Shown: piece by piece, positions 13,701 to 26,200 of the stretch | How the letters are laid out: every line of letters starts with the position of its first letter | Numbering within the stretch: the first letter of the stretch is position 1 | NCBI GenBank assembly: GCA_003254905.1 | Contig: QANU01076963.1 | Location: forward strand, 827,587 to 891,586 | DNA: 64,000 bases | Direction: 5' to 3' | From: Nissolia schottii | Taxonomy: Eukaryota > Streptophyta > Magnoliopsida > Fabales > Fabaceae | Made by a program: the position numbers and the translations under genes | Notes under the pieces: generated by a model | The model's input: the letters and a program-made list of their open reading frames with translations, nothing else | The model's database searches: none | What the model was told of the DNA's origin: nothing

Positions 13701-14503
13701 TGATACAGATTAGATATTATTGTAATATTATTAGTAATATAAAATTGTTTGATTAAACACTTATCTACCATAATTACATGAATTTAACAAGTCTACATCA
13801 ATGACTTGAACCCGCACCAGTGTAAGGGCACTAAATACTAGTGTGGCCCAAGCCCCGACAAAGGGCACAATGTCTTTGTCGTTGACCACCAATTGAATCC
13901 ATTTCACTGCGGTACCAAGTTGATCTCCGCCTTCCTAATTTGTTACGCTTTAAACTTGGGTTAGGAATAATTAACTGATCCTGCAATTCCGGCCACGTCA
14001 ATTTGTGACTGACAACGGCAAATTCTCCGTTATATGCATTACAAAGGTTGTTCATGTTGTGTACTTTATCAACGTAAGCTATCTAATCGATACCAACACT
14101 GTTGCAAGATGCAACCACACGAATGCATGAAAACTTATATCACTGATAAGCACCATAATCAAGTACTTTGCCATCAGATCAACCTTGTAATCATTCCCTC
14201 ACGACAAATTCTTGCACTGAAATAATTTATTTACTCTAGAAAAATTGAACACTTGCATTCATTAAGTGTGAATTTATTTGATATTAAATAATGACATTTA
14301 TATATATAATGGTACATCAAACATTATGGTGAAATACTATAGTGTGATAATTACCTGCAACGATCCGACTTTTGGGAGGATTTCTTCAAGTATTTTTGCG
14401 AGATAATCGAAAAATTTATGTCCCGCATTTCTTCGAGCATGTGCACTCCTTCCACGCTCAATAAATAGATCATCCGTCTTTAAATACATCTCTTGAACCA
14501 ACG

Positions 14504-15820
14504 TTATCAAACTCGAGAGTTTAAGTAAACTCGTAGAGCCTCCGTAAACTCTGATTGTAAACTCATACGAGTTTACCTATTATTAAAAAAAAATTTAAAT
14601 ATTTTTAAAAACTATTATGCTACAAAAATATATTTACTAAAAATTGAAATTCATAAACTTTTAACTCCATAACAAAGCACAAATAAAGATGAAATATATG
14701 AGTTATAAGTTCAAGTCATACAAAATACATAATACATATGTTTGAACCAAAACATAACCCCCTCCACATAAACTTAATGACAAGCAAAACCTATCAACAC
14801 AAGAGAGATGCGGTGTATTGAGCAACCAACATAGCAAATGTATATAAAGAATAATGTCACTCATTCTTGACAGAAGTAGTCTGCTTCGAGCCGATAACAA
14901 AGAATTCAGTGATGACTTTGAGGGGCATGCCCTTTATTTCTGGAACCTTCAAGAACATAAATATCTAGGAGATGACACACACAACAGCATAAAAACTGAA
15001 GATACCAGCAAGTCCCATAATACTAAGCATCACNTTTAAATGTCCACAAACCTTTAATAAAAAGTATTTAATTTTAATAACTGGATCTCTCATTAGTCAA
15101 CATAGATTGTTTTTTTATACACAAGATCCTTTTCACGAAGCGAGTGCAAAGCATATTTTTTCATCTCTGTTAATTTTAAAATAATTATACAATTATAAAT
15201 ATAAAATTCATCATTCTCATAAACACATTAAATAAAGCCTTATTAAGATGATGTGGATAATTAAATAAAAATAAGTATTTAATTTTAATAATTAGATCTT
15301 TCATTAGTCAACAGTGATTTTTTTTTCTTCTGATACACAAGATCCTATTTACGAGGTGAGTGCAGAGCATATTTTTCCTTCTCTAATAATTTTAAGATGA
15401 TTATTATCATAAAAAAATTAATAATTAACAGTACTTGAATCATCGTCTTTAGACATATCACTTTCATGCTTATTCCAACTAACATTGTCATCTACGTCAG
15501 CGAACATTTCATTGTCTGATAGTAATATCGATGTAACTTTATCTTGGTACACCAAATTTGAACTTTGATCACATTCATTATTAATATTAGGAACAATTTC
15601 CTCAAAGTTGACAAACAAATCAATGTCACTGAGACTTGCCTTATAAGTCTCATATAAAATAAAATATGTGTTGCNGTAAACTCTCGATTTTATACGAGTT
15701 TACCCGAGTTCAGCCAAGTTTACCCAGAAACGAGTTTACATGCGTGTTAGCTCGATTTTACTATCTAGGAATGTAAACTCATACAAGTTTACGAGTTAAA
15801 ACGTAGTTTTGATAACCATG
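14504..15820. mobile_element. Nested element with TTATCAAA termini inserted in MURA
   Basis: The MURA coding sequence breaks at 14503 and resumes after 15820. The left end begins TTATCAAACTCGAG and the right end runs GTTTTGATAACCATG, so the termini are inverted TTATCAAA/TTTGATAA. ACCAACG lies on both sides (14497-14503 and 15821-15827) and fits a 7-base target duplication, with slight ambiguity at the right border. Both ends carry dense GTAAACTC/GAGTTTAC motifs (14504-14575 and 15676-15800). The interior between the two N positions is suspect (see the duplication). No transposase seen; class not assigned. Confidence 0.65.
15035..15674. repeat. N-flanked duplicate of 17212-17851
   Basis: Bounded by single N bases at 15034 and 15675. 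Matches 17212-17851 at a constant offset of 2177 with no indels; the one difference noticed is t at 15665 versus c at 17842. It contains the same minus-strand 66-codon frame found in the MURA N-terminal region. Best read as a mis-scaffolded contig rather than a real duplication. Confidence 0.85.
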
Positions 15821-17211
15821 ACCAACGCCATAATGGGAAAATTACAAGCATCCAAAAACTTAGACTTCATCGGCTTGGCCAAGTTGGTTGTCATATAAGA
15901 GCAATGACAGTCATCATCGAATGCATAAATCCACTTTTCTCTTGGAATAACATCTATCCAAGTTGTATAATCTTCGTTGTGTTGGCGTAATCTCTCATAT
16001 CGACGGTTGTACTACTCAATTATGCTTGAATAACTTGCCCATTTGTCAACAATGAAATTGGTCTGAAATAAGCCAATAAATTATAATTCACAAGTACAAT
16101 TAAAAGTGCACACAAGGGTAACTTACCAATACCCTTAACTAGCTTTTCCATGTACTTGACCTTGAAATGCCTGGCCAAATTTTGCGCAATGTGTCTAATG
16201 CAGTAGAGGTGGTAGGCTCAATGACCATCCATTTGCCATATTGCTGGCTTTATTAACTCATGGCGATCGGATATCAACTTAATTCCTCGTACTACTTGTG
16301 GTAACATTTCGCGGACCCCATTCAAGAAAAAATGCCACGCATCTATTGATTCACCTTCAACAATTGCAAAAGCAATGGGAAAAATATTCTGATTGTCGTC
16401 TTGTGTGAATGTCATCAATAAAACACCCTTGTATTGCCCATACAAGTGTGTTCTATCAACTTGGGTCATTGGTTTTGCAGTAATTGAATGCCTTATGCAA
16501 GGCCCAAAACTTTAAAACGCATGTCAAAAATTTTCAATGCTTGTCTGCAATAATTCATCGGCATTGTAAGAATCGAAAGTATCCATTGTAACTGCGCACA
16601 AATCATCAAAATGCTTCAATGCAAGCAATCAATAAGGCAACTCATTGTACAAATCTTCCCAATTGTCGTACACTTGTGCAATTGCTTTTTTGCTTTGCTA
16701 GCATGCTTTCCAGTATGACGACTAGTATTCGTGGCGGTCCTAACTCTTGCCTGAATGGCTTTTACTGGCATCTTTGGTGTTGTCCATATCTGCGCCAAAA
16801 TCATACCAGCAATGTGGTCAAAAGTCAGCTTGGAGTGATATCGGGTAAGTGTTGAGGCAACGTAACTATGACGACCATTGTACTTAGTAACTTCTCATAG
16901 GTAGTTTTTCTTTTTCATGGTCACCCTAATAAATCACTGACACCCATTGCCAAACTATTTGCATTTGCAATAGTATGTCATTAGTTCTGACTCCTTCACT
17001 TTATAATTAGCCCCGGTACGCATGCAATGGTTTGCAATAGCTACTTTGACTGCATCTTTATCATTGAAAATTCTCCCTATGTAGAGATCATTTGTTGCGC
17101 CATAATCATTTTCCATGTCTCCAAATTCCGTTGCAGCATACGTCAACTTCAAATGTGCATAGGAAAGGTGGTGGACCGTGCGATTATTCATCATCTTTAT
17201 TATTTGTAATT

Positions 17212-17851
17212 TTTAAATGTCCACAAACCTTTAATAAAAAGTATTTAATTTTAATAACTGGATCTCTCATTAGTCAACATAGATTGTTTTTTTATACACA
17301 AGATCCTTTTCACGAAGCGAGTGCAAAGCATATTTTTTCATCTCTGTTAATTTTAAAATAATTATACAATTATAAATATAAAATTCATCATTCTCATAAA
17401 CACATTAAATAAAGCCTTATTAAGATGATGTGGATAATTAAATAAAAATAAGTATTTAATTTTAATAATTAGATCTTTCATTAGTCAACAGTGATTTTTT
17501 TTTCTTCTGATACACAAGATCCTATTTACGAGGTGAGTGCAGAGCATATTTTTCCTTCTCTAATAATTTTAAGATGATTATTATCATAAAAAAATTAATA
17601 ATTAACAGTACTTGAATCATCGTCTTTAGACATATCACTTTCATGCTTATTCCAACTAACATTGTCATCTACGTCAGCGAACATTTCATTGTCTGATAGT
17701 AATATCGATGTAACTTTATCTTGGTACACCAAATTTGAACTTTGATCACATTCATTATTAATATTAGGAACAATTTCCTCAAAGTTGACAAACAAATCAA
17801 TGTCACTGAGACTTGCCTTATAAGTCTCATATAAAATAAAACATGTGTTGC
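17212..17851. repeat. Presumed genuine copy of the 640-base duplicated segment
   Basis: Continuous with MURA sequence on both sides and without flanking N bases. It includes the N-terminal exon-like frame at 17595-17795 and an AT-rich, possibly intronic stretch at 17212-17590. Confidence 0.8.
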
Positions 17852-18286
17852 ACTTGGAGGTCGTTCAATATTGTAACAGGACGATATTTAACAACTCTAT
17901 TAATGAAAGACACAGGAGCCTTATATCTGAATTAGAGAACGACATAGAGGGCCACATTATAATAAACTCGGCATCATTATCACTAATAAACTCAACTCCG
18001 TTAACATTAGATTTTTTTCACAAAACCATTATAAAAAATAAAAGTGACAATACCTTTCCTACTCATTTTTTTTCTTCTTAAAAATATATAATGGATATGG
18101 ACATTGTAGAAAAAAATTAGAGAACATGAAGAGAAGAGAAAATGTGTTTCAAGAGGAGAATATGTGAAGAGAAAATTGTGTGAGAAGAGAAGGGAAGAGT
18201 AGTGAGTATTTATAGATGGAAATTTTTAAGCTGGTGCGAGTTATTTATTTATTTTTCATTGTTTTTTTAAAGTCAGCGCTGTCAAT

Positions 18287-18472
18287 ACCAATTTCAGGCA
18301 CTGACACAACTTTTCTCGAAATTGGTTTGCTCATTACCAATTCCAGTCCCCAACGCCATCATGCCATTTGTTGAGTACTTGAAATCGATACACTGAGGGT
18401 AGATTTCAAATTTTAATTAATTATTTTTTTAAAATAAAATCTAAACTTGGCACTACATATGCCGATTTCAGG
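18287..18472. repeat. Subterminal motif cluster, right end of MULE
   Basis: Related motifs at 18287-18298, 18317-18326, 18336-18346, 18379-18388 and 18461-18472, mirroring the left-end cluster in number and spacing. Confidence 0.55.
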
Positions 18473-18476
18473 TAAG

Positions 18477-18511
18477 CAAAATCATACATTTGTAAAATAA
18501 TAAATTCACCC
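18477..18511 (-). repeat. MULE right terminal inverted repeat
   Basis: Read on the minus strand it begins GGGTGAA and contains TTTACAAATGTATGA, matching the left terminus with a few mismatches. Confidence 0.65.
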
Positions 18512-21500
18512 ATGTATATGTATGGGATATTTATCATTGGTTTTTTTTTATGTGTTAACCCCGTAGTTGGTTTGCTTTATTTGCGTCGGAAAAGGAAGAA
18601 AAAAGAAAGTAGTTGTGCGCAGAAGCGTATATGTACACGTACAATCAAATAATTATTGTCACGTGTGTAAGTATGCATGCAAAAAAAATTTCCGGCGAAC
18701 AGGGACAAATGCATTCTACTACTTTGCGGGCTCGTCTCAAACTGTTGAACAGATTCACCGTTGTTTCTAATTGAAAATGTAATTGATGATGCATACATTT
18801 TCACTACTAACACTATTTTTCTTTCTGTTGTAAACTGAATTAATTCTCCGAAGGAGTACCTATATACAATTAGCATGAAAATGCAAGTAATTACTACTTA
18901 AAGGACTTGAGTTAATTATAGTTTCTCCAAGGTTCCTTGTTTAATTATTATGATATTCAGTGTTTGAAAATCAATTAAAAGACAGTATGAGCAGCTTCAA
19001 ACTTGTACTTACATCTTTTTCCATTCATAAGACAGTACATGTTGATGATTGAAAGACTCCACACGTCTCCATTTTTGAGTTACAAGTTAATAATCAAAAG
19101 GTAAAATTTGACAATAAGCTCTGCGCACCTCCTTCTGGCATCCTACTGTCTCTCTATACGATTAAACTTATATGTCCACGTCCTGTTAATGAATTCATCA
19201 TTCTGGATCCAATAGAAAACAGAAAACCGTTGAAAATTAAAGAACGTTTGAAAAGATGGTTCAAAAGTTGTTGGACGGGGGCCACTGATGCTGATGGCAG
19301 GGGAAGATGTTAGTGATTATTGATTGCAGTTTGATGGTCATGGTTGGTATACATACATATACACGCGTGTGAATATATATATATATATATATATATATTC
19401 ACTAACTCTGCCTTGAGATGAAGGTCCACACGCCATATGAGCTTGCTTGTAGATTTATGAAAAGAAAACTATTTCATTATATAAGTATTGGGCTTTCGCT
19501 TTTTCGGTAGGGAGCCGGGGGGCCCTGTGCATTTTTTGAGACCTAAATTTAAATTAGAGATCGTTTTCCTTAGCTAAAAATCACAGGACAACACATATCA
19601 TATCACACGAAACGTGGCAAGAATTGATTAGGCCATGACTGGAGTACAATTATTTTTATGAAGTGTGTTACTTGCATTTATTATTATTTGTAAAAATTAC
19701 GTGGATTCACTTTTTATTTTTTTTACGGTAGTTTTTTTTTTATGTTTTATGGGATAAATATTTTTTTAATAATTTTTAAAATTAAATTCATTAAATTTTA
19801 TGTTTATTTCATGTCGATAATTTTTTCATTAGTCAAATTATTAAAAAAATTAACTTATAAAATATTTAGAAATTTACAGATCATTTGAGTTTATAATGTA
19901 TCTCTCTACTAATATTGTGTTTAAAAATATTAATTTATTACATTAGATTATATGACACATCAATATGCCATATTAGTTGGCAAAATTTTGAAAAAAATTT
20001 GATTAATTTAGTTGTAAAATTGTTTAAAGTAGAAAAAATTTAGTGAGAGAAAATATTTATCCATATGTGAGAAATTACATTCATTTATTATTAAATTTTT
20101 TTTTAATGAGATATTATTAAATAATTAAGTAGTCTAACTCAACCACAAAAGCTAGCTCAAGGAGTAAGATATACCTCTCTCTTGTAATTATGTGAGACTC
20201 TAATAAATATCAATCATATTAAAATCTTATCTAATAATAAATAACACATTTATAAACAGAGTCTAAGATGCGTACATGTGACAGGATATCCGGTTCCAAA
20301 TGTTCCTCACTTCTTGATTAGGGGCATGTACATACAAAACTTAACACTTAATTTTGAATACAGGGACTCAAATGTAAACAATCAAACATTTAAATAAGGA
20401 ATCAAAAGAAATTCTCGCGATTTTGAAAAATGTAACATTTTAGCTTTGGCTCTGTTAGTGCGACAAAAACATTCTAACTAGGCAATGATTATGAACATTT
20501 AATTCGATCAATTTTTATTGTGAAATCCAGGATAGAAAACGACATCTCCTCTGTTTGTCACTTTGTCTACCTTTTCTCTTCATGTGGCGGTGGACTGCAA
20601 TGCAAGGGAAGCAAACTTGCGGTAAGAAACTATTGTTTATTTTGTTTTCCAGCACTTGTCTTGGCTTCTTCTTCGTTTACAAGGAAAGAACTTAAGAAAC
20701 TGTAGGGGGAGGGTGGGTGCATAAAACCCCAGCCTCAAGCCTTCTTCTCTCAAACCTAACTCCTTATTCATTGGATTTTGTCGCGTTAGCTCGGAATGCA
20801 AACAAAGCAACCACAACGTGTGGTCCCCACAAGACTGTTTATTTGAGGACTTCTAGGTATGTGGTTGAAAATGGCATTCAACCGCAATTAGAGTTCACGC
20901 GATTAGGATAATAACGTCCATAAGAGGTTTTATATGTAATTATTGATTGTTTATTGATGTAAATTTCTACTAGAATTATTATGACATACTATAACTTTGA
21001 CATGAATTAAGCAATACTTCTAATCTTCCTTGGCTTGTTTGAATAGGTTATATCATTCCTAACTTCTAAGTAAAATAGGGCGCTATTCATCTTCGTCCAT
21101 TGAATTTCTTATTTATATATAAAAGAGTGAAAGAAAATTAAGGAATTGAAAATGATTCACGTAATTTTCTAAGTTAAAATCTCATAATATTTAAAGATAT
21201 AATTCTCTTTTTTATTATAGTAGAGTTAAACTCATTCAATTCAAAAATACAAGAGCTTATTAGGTTTATGTCACTTACTTATGCAAACATCACACTTCAA
21301 ATATTTAGCTTTGGACAAGAGTCAAGTATGTTGAATTCTTGCCTAGGTCTCTTTTGATTTTTTTTTTATACATTTTTAAATCAATACATTCAATTCTAAA
21401 ATCCCCTAACCTAAGGTAAAAACATTATTGATAGGGCAAAAGACAATCACGTGGTGAAGGAACTAAAATTGATACGATTCATTTTCTTTTGAAACATGCA

Positions 21501-23246
21501 TGGCAGTAAGTTGGACCTAGCTAGCTTTTCCTGTATGCTTCGAGTGAGACTGATGCTAAACTATGCGCGCCCTTAACTTTCTTTATTCCGAACCAAACCC
21601 AGCCTTCGTTACCCTTCTGTGTGCTTTTTCTATCAATGTGGACCTTCAAGTCACATGCTCCTACCACCTTTACATCAATAAGATCATTCCTAATCCTCCT
21701 TTTTCTGACCAATCTCACGTCTTTCTGCCTCCTTTGGCCCTGTCATTCTATACCGCAGGCAAATAACCTTTTTTAATTATAATCATTATTGATTAATAAT
21801 AGTATATAATTAGAAACTAGCTTGGACCATATCTTAATTAGTTCCAATAGCGCAGTTTTATTTCTATTACATCAAATGTAAACCTATACATGGTTTCATA
21901 GAGATCAGATATGATTCCCTTAACATAATCATAATCATTATCTAAGGTGGCCCAATATATTGTCCATACAAAGAATACACAATCTTATATCATGTCTTGG
22001 ATGGAATCTGCAATACATGTATACCTCCAAATTAAATATCTTCTCCATCTTGAGATAATATTTAAACGTATGGAGCTGGGGGTTAATTTGTAGACACATC
22101 ATGTGCTAAGTTGGAAGCTTTCATCGATGTCATTAGCACGCGCTGTCGGAAGCCTAGCTGGATATATAGTAAGTACTCTTAGATGCATGACTTTTAAGGA
22201 CAATGAGTAGTGTGCCATATCATTGGCTATTTGCTGAACGTTAGCACGTCACTAATACAATTACAAAAACCCATCCAATCACATGTTCCATCTAAAAGCA
22301 CCATGTTATTATGATTGTGCTCTCATCTTAGTTTGATGCCATAGAAGGACTCACCACTAATGGCTACCCGAAACCGAAATGTTATTATATGGATGGTCAG
22401 AGCACAAATATATTTGTAACTTCAGGAACACCTAATAACTTCGTTGAGTACTCAAACAAAAAATAAATGTAGTAAAAAAAAACAAAACATAATGTGCAAT
22501 TGTTTTAATTCATTGAGAAAGAATGATCCTAGTCGTGCAAAGTGTACTATGCTGCACTTTTACCAATGAAGTTGACAAATGAGCCCAATAAAGTCCATTA
22601 ATTTGTTCAACCTTTGATTAAAAAAGGTAACCAAATGTTCAGTGGCCCGTTTGCTTTCTGTATCTCTTTCGTTGATTAATACTCTGGATTGAATGTTTTC
22701 ATGAGCATTACAACCCAGCCCATATGACCCAAAAAGAAAAAATCCCAGCCCACTGACAATGTTTGATGAAACTGCTTGCAAATAAATAATAATAAAAAAA
22801 AACTTACTATTAGATTTAAAGAGTTTTCAATTATCTTAAACAGATCAAATTTGAATTAATTTATTCTAATTGGGCATCGCAATTAAAATCGAGATTCTTC
22901 CACATAAAACATAAATTTTTGGCAGAATATAAAAACAAATGATTGCAGCAGCAGCAGTAGTTTAGAGTTTAGACGAAGATCCGAAAATCCCACTCTTTGA
23001 CTCTTGTTCATCTTCCCTTCCAATCCCAATCCCAATCTGGGAATGGTACACGCACGTCCCCCCCCCCTCCCTCGCCTCTTCATCGTAAGCATCTCCATTT
23101 CTTTATATTGTGCTGGGCGTTACTTTCTTCTTTATATTTCTACCATTCATCTTTCCTTCGTCTCTATTTTATTTTTTCTTCTTCTTCGTGTGAAATGTAT
23201 CGGACACTCTCCCTTATTTATATGATCGAGAAACACTAGAACTGCG
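18512..23246. other. Intergenic spacer, LCB1 upstream region
   Basis: No gene recognised. Contains an (AT)n run at about 19373-19397 and long AT-rich stretches. Open frames of 60-80 codons at 20520-20911 and 21521-21766 show no known domain. The last few hundred bases are the promoter and leader of the LCB1 copy. Confidence 0.55.
22582..22752 (-). promoter_or_regulatory. Three TGGGCT site II-like motifs upstream of LCB1 copy
   Basis: AGCCCA on the plus strand at 22582-22587, 22717-22722 and 22747-22752, i.e. TGGGCT on the minus strand. Site II (TGGGCY) elements bind TCP factors in promoters of widely expressed plant genes. They lie 495-665 bases from the start codon, so relevance is uncertain. 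Confidence 0.25.
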
Positions 23247-26200
23247 ATGATGGCCTCAACTGTACAGAATTTGATGAATGCTACATTAGATTGGGTGACA
23301 TTGGCTTTTGACGCTCCTTCCGCGCGAGCTATCGTTTTTGTTGTGAATATTAAGGGTACTCTTTCACTTCCTTAACTCAGATTATTCTTTTTTATATTTC
23401 CTTTTTAGGTGTTTGATTAATCAACCATTATTATTATTATTACCCAGTGCTTGAAGGACATTTGTTTCTCGAAGTTTTTCTCCTCGTCGTCATCCTTTTC
23501 TTGCTCTCTCAGAAAAGTCACAAACCCCCTAAACACCCCTTAACTAACAAGGTTAGTTCAGCACCCGCATTATTATTTATTTCATTTTATTTTTTTTAAC
23601 TTTTCTTTCCTCTCTTGAGTGCATTTTTTCAAAAATTAGTACTTGTGTGTGAAATTAGTATTTGTATTTGTATTTCGTGCTGTTGAATCTTTGTTTCCAA
23701 TAATGTTTAGAGCTTTCTAGGAACGCTGCAAATTCTAAATAGGCATTCAATTAGAATGCTTTTAGTAGTTCTAGGGAACTAAAATTTGGGCATCTCCTAG
23801 TCATCAATATTCATGGCGCTCTAGAGCTTTCAAGGTTGCTGAATGGTAAAGGCAGATGCTCTTCAGATGGGAACTTTCTCTCCACTTCCATTATCGGTGG
23901 CATGAAATGGGAATAGAATAGGTGTTTGTTTCTTTTTGTTCCTGTCCACAGTTTACTTTCATTACGAAATTCATTTTTGTAACTTTTCAAGATGAATTGG
24001 GTGCCTCACTTGTAGCTTTGCCTTCTGAACATTGGTAGAGTGTGCTATTATTGGTGATTATTTGACAGTTTCTATTTTCTAATTCTTTGCATTCTCTCTG
24101 AATTTCTGCAGCCTGCTGAAAATCTTGAATTCTGTTAAGACATGTTTTTGAAATATATGAGTCTATTTCTCCATCACTAAAATCACTCTTATTTTCTCGA
24201 GTACATACTTATCATGTATTCTGTTGAGTGAATGTTTATGACTTAAATCCCTAAGAATAGTTATTTTCTGTTGCAGTTGTTGTACCAGCACTCTGGAATT
24301 TGTCGTGCTTGTGTGTCGATGTTTTGACCTTATTCAAGTGTGCCTCATGTCCAGAGGAAATAGACGAGCTCTGTGATGAATGGGTTCCAGAACCCTTGAT
24401 TCCTCCTCTTACCAAAGAGATGCATTATGAACCACCAGTGCTGGAGAGGTGATTATTTTTCTGTGGCATCTTTTGTGTTTTTAGTATAGTTTTTGAACAA
24501 TTGTTATAATGTACGCTTCTTGTTTTCTTTGTTTGTGATGGATTGTCTTCCTTAAAATTATACACCTGTGATCTGTGTATATATACTTTAAGTTTGAAAA
24601 AAATGGGAGATTTGTGCAATTTTCAGAAAAAAAAGCAGTTGCTGATGAATTATGTTCCCTGCAGTGCTGCTGGGCCACATACCATCATTAATGGTAAAGA
24701 AGTTGTCAATTTCACTTCGGCAAACTATCTTGGCTTCATAGGTCATAAAAAATTGCTTGTAAGGAAATGATCCTCATAATAGTGACAGATTTCTCTTTTT
24801 TCAGCACTGTGTTGATGCTGTGAATTTATACCATCTTTTTATTTTTTCTTTTCAGGATTCATGTTCATCTGCTTTAGAGAAATATGGTGATGGTTCTTGT
24901 GGTCCCCGTGGGTTTTATGGAACAATTGGTAAGAGCAAGTTTAAGTAGATTCTATCTGTACTATTCAAGGAAATGTTTGATCTTATGATACATTTTCTTG
25001 CCTCAGATGTCCATCTTGACTGTGAAGCAAGAATAGCAAAATTTTTGGGAACGCCTGACTCCATTCTCTATCCTTATGGATTTTCTACAATGTGCAGTGC
25101 AATTCCTGCTTTCTCTGAAAAAGGAGATATAATTGTTGTGTAAGTATGCATAGCCTTGACCATGTGGTTATTATATTAGAGTTTCCTGAGTTTTAGTATC
25201 ATGACATTTGTGATGGACATTGATAACCAGACAACGCTTATATGATTAGTTGGGTGATTTGTATTGAATTACTTTCACTTCTTGATGATGATAATAGTTG
25301 AATTGGTTCTTGTCCCTCCCCTTGATATTTGAAAATTATTGGCAAAAGTATCTCTGCTGATCAATGGAGGCTGTAAAATTTATTATCTTTTATAGGGACG
25401 AGGGAGTCCACTGGGGAATTCAGAATGGCCTTTACCTATCTAGAAGCACAGTGGTCTATTTTAAGCACAATGACATGAACTCTTTGGGAGAAACTCTGCA
25501 GAAAATTGCTGCAGGAAATAAGCGGGCTAAGAAATTGAGACGTTATATTGTCTTTGAAGCTGTCTACCAGGTAGATATGAATCATTACATTTTCTTAGGT
25601 TTGAGTTTAATGAGATTTTAAGAGTTTAGCCAAGCTCTCGAGATTGTCAACCTCAGTTGGGTATTTTTTTAGCTTTTTTTTTTCTTTCCATTTTTGATCG
25701 AAGGTTATATGTTCTTTTATGCATGCACTTGTCTGTCATCATAAAGATAATAGTAAGTAGTGATAAAATAAAGAGCCATGTGGTCTGACAGCTTTAAATT
25801 ACTGCCTGAAATTGTTGTAAACCTTTCTGCACCTTCCCCCTTAAATTTTCCGCATTATTTTGGATATTCAGACTTCTCATTCAAGGGCAGGAATAGGGTT
25901 TCAAATGAAAAATGAGTCTGTCGCTGTTAGATGTGTTGCAATGCTGATACATAAAGAGTAGTTATAGGTTGCCCTGGTTTTCTTAACCTTTTAAATTGTA
26001 ATAGCTAATCTTCTGCTTTAGCCGTACTGCCATCAGTCCATGTTCATATGCCCACATGAAATCAAATTATTTGACCAATACCTTTGAACATTTTTTTTTC
26101 CTTGCAGAATTCTGGCCAGATAGCACCCTTAGATGAGATTATTAGATTGAAAGAGAAATACCGTTTTCATGTTTTGCTGGAGGAGAGCAACTCAATTGGT

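Larger units (their letters stand above)
13798..18080 (-). pseudogene. mudrA: MURA (MULE transposase), broken and interrupted
   Basis: DDE transposase of Mutator-like elements. N-terminal part at about 17595-18070 (includes AEFIIMWPSMS and an acidic S/D-rich stretch). MuDR zinc-binding DNA-binding region at about 16955-17100 with DLYIGRIFNDKDAVKVAIANH and CKCKQFGNGC. Core at 16218-16469 with QVDRTHLYGQYKG (first Asp), IFPIAFAIVEGESIDAWHFF and KLISDRHE (second Asp). IPREKW and MTTNLAKPMKSKF blocks follow at about 15850-15960, then QEMYLKTDDLFIERG after the nested element. C-terminal SWIM-type region and zinc knuckle CALCRGLGH lie near 13850-14100. Several stops and frameshifts are visible, including one inside the knuckle at 13831. 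A 1.3-kb element sits in the coding region at 14504-15820. Not functional. Confidence 0.8.
9910..18511. mobile_element. Decayed autonomous-type Mutator-like element (MULE) carrying PMD and MURA genes
   Basis: Imperfect terminal inverted repeats lie at 9910-9946 and 18477-18511; both contain TTTACAAATGTATG followed by TTTTG (one internal change). Just inside each end is a cluster of CCTGAAAT/ACCGATTTCAGG motifs in both orientations. The interior holds a plant-mobile-domain gene on the plus strand and a MURA transposase on the minus strand, both with frameshifts and stops, arranged tail to tail. Nested insertions are a solo LTR (12330-13002) and an inverted-terminus element (14504-15820). Without them the element would be about 6.6 kb. 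The 9 bases flanking each end do not match, so no TSD is claimed and the exact borders could be a few bases off. Association of PMD genes with MULEs is established; this element is too damaged to be active. Confidence 0.75.

Noticed and set aside
15418..15618. Second copy of the MURA N-terminal frame as a separate gene
   Set aside because: Lies inside the N-flanked duplicate, likely an assembly artefact.
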